From: Parastagonospora avenae f. sp. tritici 18332-5
Lineage: Eukaryota; Ascomycota; Dothideomycetes; Pleosporales; Phaeosphaeriaceae
Direction: 5' to 3'
NCBI GenBank assembly: GCA_022559985.1
Contig: JAFJTR010000042.1
Coordinates: forward strand, 124,001 to 188,000
DNA: 64,000 bases
The notes under the pieces were generated by a model. It did no database searches. It saw nothing but the letters and a program-made list of their open reading frames with translations, and was not told the DNA's origin. Both the position numbers and the translations under genes were made by a program. Shown here one piece after another: positions 22,206 through 32,411 of this stretch; positions within the stretch are counted from its first letter, which is position 1; each line of letters opens with the position of its first letter.

Positions 22206-24024
22206 ATGGCAAGCTTCACACGCATCGAAGAAAGCGAAAGCCCATCTATTACCATCAATCCTGCGCACAAGATTGCCAAGATCAACGACAACATCTATGG
22301 AGGATTCACAGAGTAAGCAAGCTCCGAAATCAATATTGGATTCCTGCTCGCTAACCGAACTGCCAGGCACATGGGACGATGCATTTACGGCGGCATATAC
22401 GATCCTGGAAATCCTCTGTCAGACGAGAACGGCTTCCGCAAAGATGTTATTGATGCCTTTAAGGACCTCAATGTGCCTGTAGTAAGATACCCTGGTGGTA
22501 ACTTTGTCGCTACATACCATTGGCTAGATGGCGTTGGCCCTAGAGAGAACAGGCCTGGAAGGTAACGCCACACTACATTCGCCAATCACGACGTCTGCTA
22601 AACTGAATGTAGGCCTGAGCTTGCTTGGATAGGCACCGAATCCAACGAGTTTGGTACCGATGAATTTATGAAATGGTGCGAGGTTGTCGGCACTGAGCCA
22701 TACCTCTGCTTAAACTTTGGAACGGGAACTCTTGATGAAGGTAATGGAATCAAAATAGGCCGACCATGAGTACATGCTTACAATTTTTCAGCTCTTGGAT
22801 GGCTTGAGTATTGTAACTCGGACCGCAACAGTTACTATGCCAATCTGCGCCGTAAGAATGGTCGCGAAAAGCCGTATAATGTAAGTGAATTCATACTACT
22901 CCACTACGTCTCAAAATCTCTATACATGCTTGTTTCTTGATCGATCAGCCCTACTTTCCATTAGAAATCCATCGGTATGCATCTAGAGCTTCCATAACCC
23001 AATTCCTAACCTTCCACAGGTCAAATACTGGGCCCTCGGCAACGAATGCTGGGGCCCCTGGCAAGTCGCCCAACTGACCAAAGAAGACTACGCCAAACAA
23101 GCCTACCAATGGGCCAAAGCACTCAAACTCCTCGACCCATCCATCACCCTAATTCTCTGTGGTGAAACCGGCTACTCGTCCTGGGACTACTACGTCCTGA
23201 ACCAATGCGTGACTTGGAACGTCCACGGCCTGGGCGGCGACACGACAAAGAGCCTCATTGACATGCACAGCATCCACATCTACACGGCGGATAACGAACA
23301 CTTGCCGAATGCTACGGCGCCGAGAGCGGCGGAGAGAGCGATCCAGATGACGAGTGCGTTGATTGACTTGGCGAGGATCGAAAATAAGGTTCCGGAGACG
23401 GTGCCCAGGCCGACGATTTGCTTCGATGAGTGGAATGTTTGGGACCCCGTGCGTGCTCCAGGCGAACAGGGCGCGGAGGAGAAATACACCTTGTCCGATG
23501 CGCTGGCTGTGTCTGTCTTTCTGAATGCTTTCATGCGCCAGGCGAAAGATGTGGGTATGGCGAATATCGCGCAGAGTGTGAATGTCATTTCGCCACTGAT
23601 GACGACGGAGAAGGGCTTGATCAAACAGACTATCTGGTGGCCCTTGTGGCTATTTTCAAAGTACATGCGTGGAAACACGGTGCAGGTTAATGTGCGCAGT
23701 GCAGAGTACCAGGGCAGGACGAATCCGAAGTGGATCCGCGGGACGATTGAGACGCCATTTTTGGACTGCAGTGCGGCTGTTGGGGACGACGGATATGTCA
23801 ATCTCGCGGTGACGAACGTCAGTGACGACAAGGAATTTGCAACGGATGTTGTGGGTGTCAAGGCCAGCGAGGTGCAAGTCTTCACTGTTGGTGGAGACAG
23901 CGTGGATGTTGTGAACACAGAGAGCGAACAAAAGGTCGGCGTCAAAGAGAGTACTTGGGACGGCAAGGGCAAATTCAGCTTCGGCAAGCACTCGTTCACT
24001 CTTCTTCGGTGGAGGGAAGCTTGA
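22206..24024 (+). CDS. GH51 alpha-L-arabinofuranosidase, intracellular type
   Basis: Five exons (22206-22312, 22367-22561, 22613-22740, 22792-22880, 23020-24024) encode 507 residues. The enzyme removes arabinofuranosyl units from arabino-oligosaccharides. GH51 landmarks are the N-terminal IYGGFTEHMGRCIYGGIYDP and VVRYPGGNF, the acid/base Glu in WALGNECWG (about residue 182), and the nucleophile Glu in CFDEWNVW (about residue 310). There is no signal peptide; the protein begins MASFTRIEES, so it is probably cytosolic and acts on imported oligosaccharides. The length fits the shorter, intracellular GH51 group. The 139-nt fourth intron is longer than its neighbours. The divergent sugar transporter supports a role in arabinose use. 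Confidence 0.93.
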
Positions 24025-24065
24025 CACTAGTCCGTCCTCAATCCATACCGAGTAAAGAGCTAGAT

Positions 24066-24914
24066 TTATATCCCCACGGTATACCACTCTCTACACATCG
24101 CCATCCATTCGTCCCGCACTTCATCACTCGCCAAACTCTCGCGCGCCAGACACTCCACCGCGGCCCCCTTCATATGATCAAACCCCCTGCCAGTAGGGAA
24201 GAGTTTCAAATTCACCACTTTGCCATGCATATCTACGTCCCACTCATCTCTCGACCACTTAGCCACAGTTTCCATCCTCTCCATTCTATTCTCTCGCGTC
24301 ATGCCAGTCCCAATGAAACCAAAGCCCAGCCTAAACCACTCGCTCGGCGACCACTGCTGCCCTCTCAACAAGATGGTCAAGTATACTCCATCCATGATAA
24401 ATGCAGCAGCGTTATAAGCAGCTGAACCTTGTTGCCAATCATTCCATCTCGTCGCATCTTTTGGCAATTTGAACTCCCCCGGCTGGAATCCTTTCAAGCG
24501 ATAGTGCACCCGGACTTTCGGCCTCGCCGCACACCACTCAGCCAAATCAGCAGCATTTTGCCATGGCCGACTAGAGACTTTGCTGCTTACAAAGCCGCGA
24601 AATTGTGGACTGCATCTCATGTCGAATTCGCTCTTGCAGAAGGTGTGGAGGCGACGGATGGGCGCGTGTTTGCCATCGTCGATGAGTATGGCGTTGTACT
24701 CTAGGTCTAGCCCGCTTGTTTCGGCACGGAGTTGGCGACAAACGTATTTGAGAACATTGTAGATGCTGCCGCTCGACGTGAGCAATATTGGTGCCCATTG
24801 CTCCTGGTCGATGAAATACGGGCGGTGAAGCAATCCTATGGGCGAAACATCCGTCAAAGTGTACTCATAGATGCGGTTGCGAAGTTCAGCTGGCAAGCCC
24901 AGTAATGTAGCCAT
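24066..24914 (-). CDS. F-box-like hypothetical protein (LPAELRNRIYEY)
   Basis: An intronless frame of 282 residues from the ATG at 24914 (MATLLGLPAELRNRIYEYTL). The N-terminal LPAELRNRIYEY motif is the start of the F-box-like/2EXR fold found in hundreds of fungal paralogs. YVCRQLRAETSGL follows, also typical (the conserved CRQLR..E helix). The rest has no known domain; Trp-rich segments (WFRLGFGF, EWDVDMHGKVVNL) occur near the end. A substrate-adaptor role in ubiquitin ligases is known for true F-box proteins but is not shown for this class. It is convergent with the GH51 gene, with stop codons about 40 bases apart. Confidence 0.8.
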   Translation of the reverse strand: MATLLGLPAELRNRIYEYTLTDVSPIGLLHRPYFIDQEQWAPILLTSSGSIYNVLKYVCRQLRAETSGLDLEYNAILIDDGKHAPIRRLHTFCKSEFDMRCSPQFRGFVSSKVSSRPWQNAADLAEWCAARPKVRVHYRLKGFQPGEFKLPKDATRWNDWQQGSAAYNAAAFIMDGVYLTILLRGQQWSPSEWFRLGFGFIGTGMTRENRMERMETVAKWSRDEWDVDMHGKVVNLKLFPTGRGFDHMKGAAVECLARESLASDEVRDEWMAMCREWYTVGI

Positions 24915-25493
24915 GTTCGCCAAAGTTACAGAAACGCGAGACAGAAAGTACAGGTTACCGATAAATCTCAGGCGCCGATGTGGGTGGGTGCGGGTATTTC
25001 ATGCAAGGCGTCCTCCTTGCCAAATATGGCAACTTCTATAAATAAACGCACGTCGATCGCAGTCGGCTACAGTCTGACGTGCTCACATGGTAAGATGCAC
25101 AAAATCGTAATTCTTGACACAGTTAAAGTCGACATGTGTTGTTAGTAGAATTGCTCGTTCAACGACATCACACCGTAGAGTACGTCAGTGAAGTTCAGAT
25201 GTCGTCTTATGCTCTAAAACAGAGATGTAGTCTATCACGATTGCACATTAATTAATCTTTGCATCGTGCAAACACTCACGTGTTCTTCTAGATTTTCAAA
25301 GACGTATAATTACGAAACTGGTTGTCGATTACTTCTAGCGTCAGTCTCTCTCCACATAAACCTTGCTCGTAACTATCTTCCCAGGCACTCCTCATATGCA
25401 TTTATTTTAAAACTACTTTTCCAGACCCTCCTCTTCACATAGAACTGGTTTGGATTGAATTTTAGACCCATCCTCGCCACGAAACATAAAACG
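24915..25493. other. Intergenic, AT-rich
   Basis: This is the promoter side of the F-box-like gene. The 25000-25400 part is notably AT-rich compared with its flanks. I see no gene. Confidence 0.5.
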
Positions 25494-25607
25494 CTACTCA
25501 AAGACGAATAGCGATTCATTCTCTTCAGACGCGCCCCATTCAGCCACGAACAAGCTTTCCGTGTCGCGCGGAAGCGAATCTCCGCCGCGCTCTTCCAACT
25601 GGTCCTT

Positions 25608-26399
25608 CTATCTCTGCGCACCCTCCTCCACGACGCCATACTTAGGGCTCGAAATCCTGTCGTCACTGGACTCGCTTTCGGACACTTGCGGCTTTGGAGA
25701 AGTGCGCGGTGCTGGAACTAGGGGCGCAACGGTAGTAGCAGCTGCAATTCCACGCAGTCTCGGCTCAGCAGGGGTTGGATTCTCTTCCTCTTGCGTGGGT
25801 GTCGAGTCTTGTCCAAAGCTGAAGCCATTCCACCTCTCCGCGAACCTGACTGGGAACAGCTGCACCCTCGGCGCTACTCCCGGGCAAGGAATGAATACGA
25901 ACGACGCTGAGAAGTACTGGCGCTCTATCGGCTGGCAGAGCGAGTATGCAGTTATGGCATCTGGGTCTTGGCGGTGTGGTGTTCTCGTTGAAGGTCCTGA
26001 GTGCCTTTCACTTATTCCAGCTCTCGCACTTCCCACCAGCTGATCGGGCCTGGCCTGTTGCTTTGGGGCAAAGTGCGCGAATACCGAGATCGTTCCTCCG
26101 ATGAAGTATGCCCCGCTCTCCCAGCCGGCGCGCTCTAGGAGATCTGCGTGGGAGCACTGGACGCCCTCGCCTCGACAGAAGTGCAAGTGCAGGTGGTAGT
26201 CGTCGGGATCGTTCTGCCAGGCCTCATACGCTACTAGGAAGATGTGGTCGAATGTTGGGAAGTCTTGTGCGCTATGGCGGAAGGCGAGCTGGCCTGAGAC
26301 GAAGCCGTGCAGAGCAATAAGGGTGGTGAGATCATTGATGGGAGGAGGCGCAAGCGGGGTCGGGTAAGCGTGCTGGTTATGGCGACTCGAAGACGACAT
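25608..26399 (-). CDS. Unknown protein, tandem paralog A
   Basis: An intronless frame of 263 residues starting MSSSSRHNQHAYPTPLAPPP. I do not recognise a named domain. The central part, FPTFDHIFLVAYEAWQ, then YHLHLHF, then GWESGAYFIGGTISVFAHF, aligns in order and spacing with the neighbouring minus-strand gene at 26698-28110. The two are therefore diverged tandem copies of one family. The C-terminal third is Pro/Ser/Glu-rich. The frame continues after the TAG at 25610-25608 for 37 more codons (KDQLEERGGDSLPRDTESL onward) to a second TAG at 25496-25494. That tail matches the position where the paralog continues with WYKAKE after an intron, so the TAG may be a recent TGG-to-TAG change or the gene may have another splice form. 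Confidence 0.65.
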   Translation of the reverse strand: MSSSSRHNQHAYPTPLAPPPINDLTTLIALHGFVSGQLAFRHSAQDFPTFDHIFLVAYEAWQNDPDDYHLHLHFCRGEGVQCSHADLLERAGWESGAYFIGGTISVFAHFAPKQQARPDQLVGSARAGISERHSGPSTRTPHRQDPDAITAYSLCQPIERQYFSASFVFIPCPGVAPRVQLFPVRFAERWNGFSFGQDSTPTQEEENPTPAEPRLRGIAAATTVAPLVPAPRTSPKPQVSESESSDDRISSPKYGVVEEGAQR

Positions 26400-26697
26400 G
26401 TCAGGAGAAGTTGCAAAGTTTTAGATGGGCTTGTATATTGGTGTTGACCATATGTATAAGACGGTCGTGCTTTCGTATATACCGATGAAGTATTGGGAGT
26501 TGATAAGTTGAAAGAGAAAAGGGAGAGGACGGAGAGCTCTACTTAACATAGATGAAAATTTTGTGCGCGCAACCGAGCGGGTGACGTCTTGATCACGGGA
26601 GAAGACAAGGTGAAAGGAACATGTGCAAGGAAGTCATCAAGCACAAAATTTTCTGGATGGCCAAGTACCTATTCACCCGTAAAGAACAAGTCATGCG

Positions 26698-28110
26698 CTA
26701 AAGATAGACAGACTGCTCCTCTTTGGTATCCATAAGCTTCTTCTCATCTCCATCTTGCGGCAAAACATAGGCAGCGGCCTTTCCCTCTGCAATATTTGCA
26801 CACGCCCTTTCTCTGATCAACTTGGTGCGGGCATGGAGCCCGAGCATGGTGAGCTCTTCGGTGAATACCACACGATCCATGTGGAGAAGGGCTCTGTTGG
26901 CACGAACGTATGTTTTCAGCGAATCTTTTGTTGGTATGACCGCCCTAAAGCTATTTACAGCAGCGCGAACGATAGGCGGCTGCTCCGGGAAGCGACAAGC
27001 TTTCGGCATCGCGTGTCCGATAATGGGTCCTTCCTCCTTGGCAGCCGATGGTCGAGCTCGCTTGCGTTTTTTTGTACCGGTGCCTGGTGACAACGAATTA
27101 GAGACAGAACTTTCATGGGCTTGTTTCTTCGTATCAAGTTTAGCTTCGAGTTGACGTCAAATCGCCATTGTTCTCTTCTCGTCGGATGATATGGTCTCAC
27201 AAGCTTTCAAGAGTTCGACATCGTCCATGGTGATCTGGATGTCGCGTGTCTTCGCTCTACGCTTCGCATATTCGCTAGGTATAAAGACGCACACAGATCT
27301 TCGGCCGTTCAGAACAGCCCGAATAAGTGGTCGTACGTTCGAATCGCGGCAACAATCTGGCTTTGCGCGGCAAATGATGATACCAGTGTCCAGATGGCGA
27401 CTATTGCTGCTATCGTTCACCGTGATGACCTCGGGGCAAGAGGGTGTAGCACGGGAGTCCCGATCGTTGACCTGACTGCTATAAGGTGTGTAATTTTCAT
27501 CCATTTTTGCAGAAGATGAGGTCCCCGGTAGATCGTCAGGGATGTTTGTTGGTAGCACCTCAGGAAATGGTGGATATGGATCTTTGTCCCATTCATCGAA
27601 CTCCACATCATCCACTTCCTTCGCCTTGTACCACTGTAGGAACGATCAGCCATGTGCTCCAGAAGCCGAGTTCCAAACATACTCTGTCCTCAGGACCTTC
27701 AGAGCCCTGCCATCCCCATCTCCATGATTCGCCTTTCTCGGCTTCTTTGGGTTCCGGCTCGCGTGTTCTCGTCTCTGCGTCTTCGGATTGCGCGAAAAGC
27801 ACAATCCTGCCATCGACAACGAATTCGGCCTCGAAGTAGCCGCCGGCCTCCCACTCGCTCGAGCTGACCCTGCCGTCACCAACGGTATTGTCGATGTGGA
27901 AATGAGCGTTGTACTGTTCCCACGGTTTGTTGAAAATATTGTGGACGTATTCAAGAAATTCCTGTATGTTGCCGTGAGCTTGAGTTTGGGCACACGGCAT
28001 CGTGTAGCGATTTGGCGTACCCAGTAATAGCGCGCTCGTCGCCCAGCAACTCGATAACTGGTCTCATCTAGTCCTGCGAACTCGCGAACGAGGATGAGTG
28101 GTGTGACCAT
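26698..28110 (-). CDS. Unknown protein, tandem paralog B
   Basis: Exons are 28110-28021, 27961-27683, 27633-27201 and 27143-26698, about 415 residues. The first two introns have clear donors (GTACGC, GTATGT) and restore YYW-EFLEYVHNIF and GPEDR-WYKAKE. The third intron (27200-27144, 57 nt, GTGAGA donor, GAAG acceptor, TTGAC-like branch) is proposed because the unspliced frame has a single TGA at 27159-27157 and is otherwise open for 153 codons on each side. The region FLEYVHNIFNKPWEQ, then HFHIDN, then EWEAGGYFEAEFVVDGRIVL matches paralog A. The C-terminal third is basic and helical (KKRKRARPSAAKEE, then a TKLIRERACANIAEGKAAAY helix). Function is unknown; a nuclear location is possible from the basic stretch. 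If intron 3 is not real, the protein stops at 27157. Confidence 0.65.
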
Positions 28111-28295
28111 CACAGTGAGTCGAATAGACGTAAAGAATGGCCATGAATCAAGAGTAGTAAGCTATAGAAAATGGGTTGCAAAAAGGCTCTTGGTGAGATG
28201 AATCTCGCAATGGTGCGCTCCAAGAAAAACTGAACAACATGGGGTATCATGATAAAGGTAAGAGCGCGCAAGTCAGGAATGAAATGAACTCGGAC

Positions 28296-29486
28296 CTAGA
28301 TGTCCACCATGCTGTCACTGCTGTTGACTGCTCTGCCGTTCTCCTTCCCTTTGCCCTTCGCCTTCTTCCGATATGGGTCAATGGCTGCTGCATTGCTGAT
28401 AGCTCTCTTCTTCCTGCCGGCCCTGGCGCTCGTGGTCGACGAAGGTGTGTCATCCCTTTGGTTTTGTATCGAATCTTCTGGCAGAAACTGACCGCTGCCG
28501 GCAGCTTCTCGGACCAACGATGCGTAGAATTCCTCTACCGCGCGTTGGCCTGCGCTGATATCCTGCGATGGTCCGACATCCTCCGAGACCGAATTGTCCG
28601 CCAATGGATCGGGTGCGGTGAGCTTGAGCCGCTCCCTCCCAAGGTGAAAGCTATTGCATGTTATCCGTGAGACGTGGGCTTTGACATGCGATATGTCTAG
28701 CGCGAGGTGGGCTTTCAGGTAGTGCGATAGAGCAGTCGTGAAGGGTTTGTTTGCGCCGCCCCTGAGCGCCTTGCCCCGAGCGACGAAGCCCGGCACATCT
28801 GTCCCAGCAATCGTGATGTCTATGTGCTTGAGCAGATTTGTCGTCGCGGGGAAGGCTAGCTGGATGTGCAATTGGCGTATAACGTCCTGGATGGTCTGTG
28901 TGGAGGTACTCGCTGAGAGGTGCTTGAAGTAGGTCTCGAGACTGGAGGTGATGAAAGACAAGGGCAGTCTCAAGGGCGCCACATGGGCGTCGAAGGCGGT
29001 GCGCAGGTAGTTGAGGAATATTTCGCGTACCGGTCCTGGCATCTTGACCAGTAGCAGGGGTAGCGAAGTGAAGCCATCCGGCGAGGAAGTCGCGCCAGGG
29101 TCCCGCAGCAGGAGCGCATTGTATGACTGCTTCTCGTACTCGAGGCTGACCTCGATGCCACGTGCACGGCCAGGACTGAGGGCGGACAATAGCTGCGACG
29201 CGCCGGGCTCTATTGACTGGCGATGTCGGTCGATCCAGGCGTCCTCGTCCCCAATCGTCTCCCAGGTGCACTCTTCCAGCGGGCCCAGCTTGGCCGTGTC
29301 TTCAGCGGCCGCGAAGTCGACCTGCACCCCGCGCACATTGTCGCCTTTCAACTGCTCTTTTAGCCTTTTCGCGTGCACGTGCAGACTGCGGTCATCCAGG
29401 AGCGGGGTGTCGCCGTGGTGCAGTGGGGACAGGCGGTACAGGTTGTAGGTCCTGTTGTAGAGCGGGTAGGGTGGGATGTCGGCCAT
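28296..29486 (-). CDS. FTA1: Kinetochore Sim4/CCAN subunit Fta1 (CENP-L family)
   Basis: A single exon of 396 residues. The N-terminus PPYPLYNRTYNLYRLSPLHH is the signature start of the fungal Fta1/CENP-L family. It is followed by a long alpha/beta region (WIDRHRQSIEP, then GIEVSLEYEKQSYNALLL) and ends in a basic tail (GRKKRAISNAA, then YRKKAKGKGKENGR) that could aid nuclear import. Fta1 is part of the inner-kinetochore Sim4/CCAN network (with CENP-N-like Mis15 in fission yeast) that links CENP-A chromatin to the outer kinetochore. The assignment rests on the N-terminal signature and overall length; a more distant CENP-L-like protein is the alternative. Its start faces the SSE1 start across 432 bases. 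Confidence 0.72.
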   Translation of the reverse strand: MADIPPYPLYNRTYNLYRLSPLHHGDTPLLDDRSLHVHAKRLKEQLKGDNVRGVQVDFAAAEDTAKLGPLEECTWETIGDEDAWIDRHRQSIEPGASQLLSALSPGRARGIEVSLEYEKQSYNALLLRDPGATSSPDGFTSLPLLLVKMPGPVREIFLNYLRTAFDAHVAPLRLPLSFITSSLETYFKHLSASTSTQTIQDVIRQLHIQLAFPATTNLLKHIDITIAGTDVPGFVARGKALRGGANKPFTTALSHYLKAHLALDISHVKAHVSRITCNSFHLGRERLKLTAPDPLADNSVSEDVGPSQDISAGQRAVEEFYASLVREAAGSGQFLPEDSIQNQRDDTPSSTTSARAGRKKRAISNAAAIDPYRKKAKGKGKENGRAVNSSDSMVDI

Positions 29487-29918
29487 GGTAGGCTCTACGG
29501 CAGGTTGGGCCCGGTGGCGCGTTGCGATGACTACATACAGGCTCCCTGGTAGTCATAGAAACGGCAATGTCACAGTGAATTGGCTGCACGTGTAGGCTGA
29601 AATGGCACCAGACGGGACATGACGCAGCGCGTCGGTGTTGTTGACGATCGGCCGTGGGCGCTGCGGGCCCTGGTTTCTCTTGGCATGCCACTACGGCGGG
29701 GCTAACAGTTTGTTTCTCTGATTTTCGAAGTGATTCTCGCATTTTCTGCGTAAACAGGACAGCCTTGCACGATCCTTGACAGCACAGCGAGAAATTCCTG
29801 CTGCAAGATCCTCCAGTCCTCCTCCACGATACAACAACTCCCAACCACACCACACCCGCCTCGAGCGCATACATTCCCTAGACCCCATACCTGAGATACC
29901 CCGCCATCGCCGATAAAC
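29487..29918. promoter_or_regulatory. Divergent promoter of FTA1 and SSE1
   Basis: 432 bases between divergent start codons. Heat-shock control is expected for SSE1, and TTCGAA plus nearby TTC elements occur near 29725-29750. Their spacing does not match a canonical three-unit heat-shock element, so I claim none. Confidence 0.4.
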
Positions 29919-32411
29919 ATGTCTGTAGTGGGCGTTGACTTGGGCACGCTCAACAGCGTCATTGCTGTTGCGCGCAACCGTGGTGTCGACGTTGTAAGTA
30001 CTCGACGGCTTAGGCGCACACAATATATTCAGGAAAATAATTACTGACTGCTGCCAGATTGCAAATGAGGTTTCTAACCGCGCGACACCGTAAGCAAACA
30101 CCCTCCCCTCACACGTCACAATTTCTGCAGCTAACACCCCCCTCCAGATCATTGGTAGGCTTCGGCCCCAAGAGCAGATACATTGGAGAGGCCGCAAAGA
30201 ACCAGGAAGTCTCCAACCTCAAGAACACCGTCTCGTCGTTCGTCCGCCTCGCCGGGCGCTCCCTCAGCGATCCCGATGTCCAGATCGAGCAGGATTTCGT
30301 CTCTGCGCCGCTCGTCGATGTCGGCGGCCAGGTCGGCGCTGAGGTCACATACATGGGCAAGAAGGAGCAGTTCACAGCCACCCAGATCACCGCCATGTTC
30401 CTCACCAGAATGAAGGCCACGGCCTCTGTCGAGCTCAAGCTGCCCGTCGCCGATGTCGTCCTCAGCTGCCCCGTCTGGTACACCGACTCACAGCGCCGTG
30501 CCATCCTCGACGCTGCAGATATCGCCGGACTGAAGTGCCTGCGATTAATCAACGACAACACTGCCGTCGCTCTCGGCTACGGTATCCCCAAGCTCGACCT
30601 CCCCGCCGCCGAGGAGACGCCACGAAGAGTCGTCTTTGTCAACATCGGCCACAGCAACTACACCGCCACCGTAGTCGAGTTCAGGAAAGGCGAGCTCGCC
30701 GTCAAGTCAAGCGCCTGGGACCGCCACTTCGGTGGACGTTACATCGACAAGGCCCTCGTTGAGCACTTCGCAAAAGAGTTCAAGGAGAAGTACAAGATCG
30801 ATGTCATGGAGAACGGCAAGGCCCGCTTCCGTCTGGCTGCGGGTGTCGAGAAGCTCAAGAAGATTCTCTCCGCCAACAACATGGCGCCCCTCAACGTCGA
30901 GTCCATCATGAACGACGTCGATGTGCGCGGCATGCTCAAGCGCGAGGAGCTGGAGGAGCTCATCAAGCCGCTCATCGAGCGTGCCACAATCCCCATTGAG
31001 CAGGCACTTGCCGAGGCCAAGCTCAAGCCCGAGGACATTGACGCCATTGAGATGGTCGGAGGATGCACGCGTGTACCCTCGATCAAGACTGCCATCCAGG
31101 ACTACTTCGGCAAGCCATTGTCCTTCACACTCAACCAGGATGAGGCTGTCGCACGAGGATGTGCCTTCAGCTGTGCCATCCTATCACCTGTGTTCCGTGT
31201 CCGTGACTTCTCCATTCACGACATGGTCAACTACCCCATCGAATTCACCTGGGAGAAGTCAGAGGATATTCCCGACGAAGACACTAACCTCACTGTCTTC
31301 CAGAAGGGTGGCGTCATGCCATCAACCAAGATTCTCACATTCTACCGTAAACACCCCTTCGATCTCGAGGCCAAGTACGCGAAGCCCGAGCAGCTGCCAG
31401 GCAAGACCAACCCATGGATCGGCCGATTTTCGGTCAAGGGCGTCAAGGAGGACCCCAAGGGCGACTTCATGATCTGCAAATTGAAGGCTCGCCTCAACAT
31501 TCATGGCGTGCTCAATGTCGAGTCTGGCTACTATGTGGAGGAGACTGAGGTCGAGGAGCCGATCCCAGAGCCTCCTTCAGAGGAGAAGAAAGAGGGTGAT
31601 GTACGTGTTGACAATTCCCCTATCGACGCAAGTACCGGCCAGCACGATCCCGAGCCTGCCGCGAAACGTTTCAAGCCCAGTCCCGAATCTGTATTTGCGC
31701 GTCCTGCTTCTTCGATTACAACAGACAAACTAACAGGTGACTCACAGGCAATGGACGTCGACAAGGATGCGCCTAAGGAGCCATCGAAGATGCGCAAGGT
31801 CAAGAAGCAACAGAGGAAGGGAGACCTCCCATTGTCTGCCGGTACCGCCTCCCTCGACGAAGCTTCCAAGCAAACCGCGGCCGAGAAGGAGGCTTCCATG
31901 ATCATGGAGGACAAGCTTGTTGCCGATACCGAGAACGAGAAGAATAACCTTGAGAGCATGATCTACGAGCTCAAGGACAAGATCCTTGACGTCTACGCAG
32001 AATTTGCCAGCGACGACGAGAAGGCGAAGCTTAACGCTAAGCTCGAGCAAGTCGAGGTAAGCCATGATAATTTCTACACATTTTGGGTATCACTAACATA
32101 GGTTGTAGGAATGGCTGTACGATGACGGTGAGGACGCCACAAAGAACCAGTACGTGTCCAAGAAGGAGGACATCCGGTCGATTGCCGGTCCCATCATCCA
32201 GCGCTACAACGACAAGGTCGAGGGCGAGCGACAAGCAAAGATGGAGAAGTACCAACAAGAGATGGCCGCAAAGCAGGCTGAGCTTGAGCGCTCCAAGCGA
32301 GAAGCAGAGAGCAAGGCACAGGCGAACGCACCGCCAGCGGCCGAGGAGAAGGACACTGAGATGACAGACGCTGAGGGCCAGAAGCCCGACAGCGTTGAGG
32401 AGGCTTCTTAG
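29919..32411 (+). CDS. SSE1: Hsp110-type chaperone/nucleotide exchange factor Sse1
   Basis: Exons are 29919-29993, 30058-30089, 30148-31600, 31748-32056 and 32109-32411, 723 residues. It starts MSVVGVDLGTLNSVIAVARN, the Hsp70-fold phosphate-1 loop in its Hsp110 form. VLSCPVWYTDSQRRAILDAA, VFVNIGHSNYTA and EMVGGCTRVPSIK follow in the ATPase domain, then a beta domain, an acidic loop (EEKKEGD joined to AMDVDKD) and a C-terminal helical lid (EWLYDDGEDATKNQY). Sse1 is the main exchange factor for cytosolic Hsp70 and a holdase. The segment 31601-31747 is a 147-nt stop-free stretch with GTACGT, CTAAC and ACAG signals. I treat it as an intron because splicing gives the usual acidic loop; if retained the protein has 772 residues. 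Confidence 0.93.

Noticed and set aside
22881..23019. Micro-exon or second twin intron inside the 139-nt GH51 intron
   Set aside because: The internal segment between an AG and a GTATGC is 26 bases and breaks the frame, and no nested donor or acceptor can be rebuilt; a single intron gives PYNVKYWALGNE directly.
23280..23999. 239-codon minus-strand frame antisense to the GH51 gene
   Set aside because: Shadow of the last GH51 exon; Thr/Ser/Leu-rich with no domain.
27144..27200. Programmed UGA readthrough in paralog B
   Set aside because: The context TGA CGT does not match the known fungal UGA CUA readthrough motif, and a 57-nt in-frame intron explains the stop more simply.
29720..29755. Heat-shock element upstream of SSE1
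   Set aside because: TTCGAA and nearby TTC blocks are present, but the spacing between units is not the two bases that a standard element needs.
31742..32065. 107-codon minus-strand Leu-rich frame inside SSE1
   Set aside because: Antisense shadow of the Lys/Glu-rich SSE1 coding sequence.
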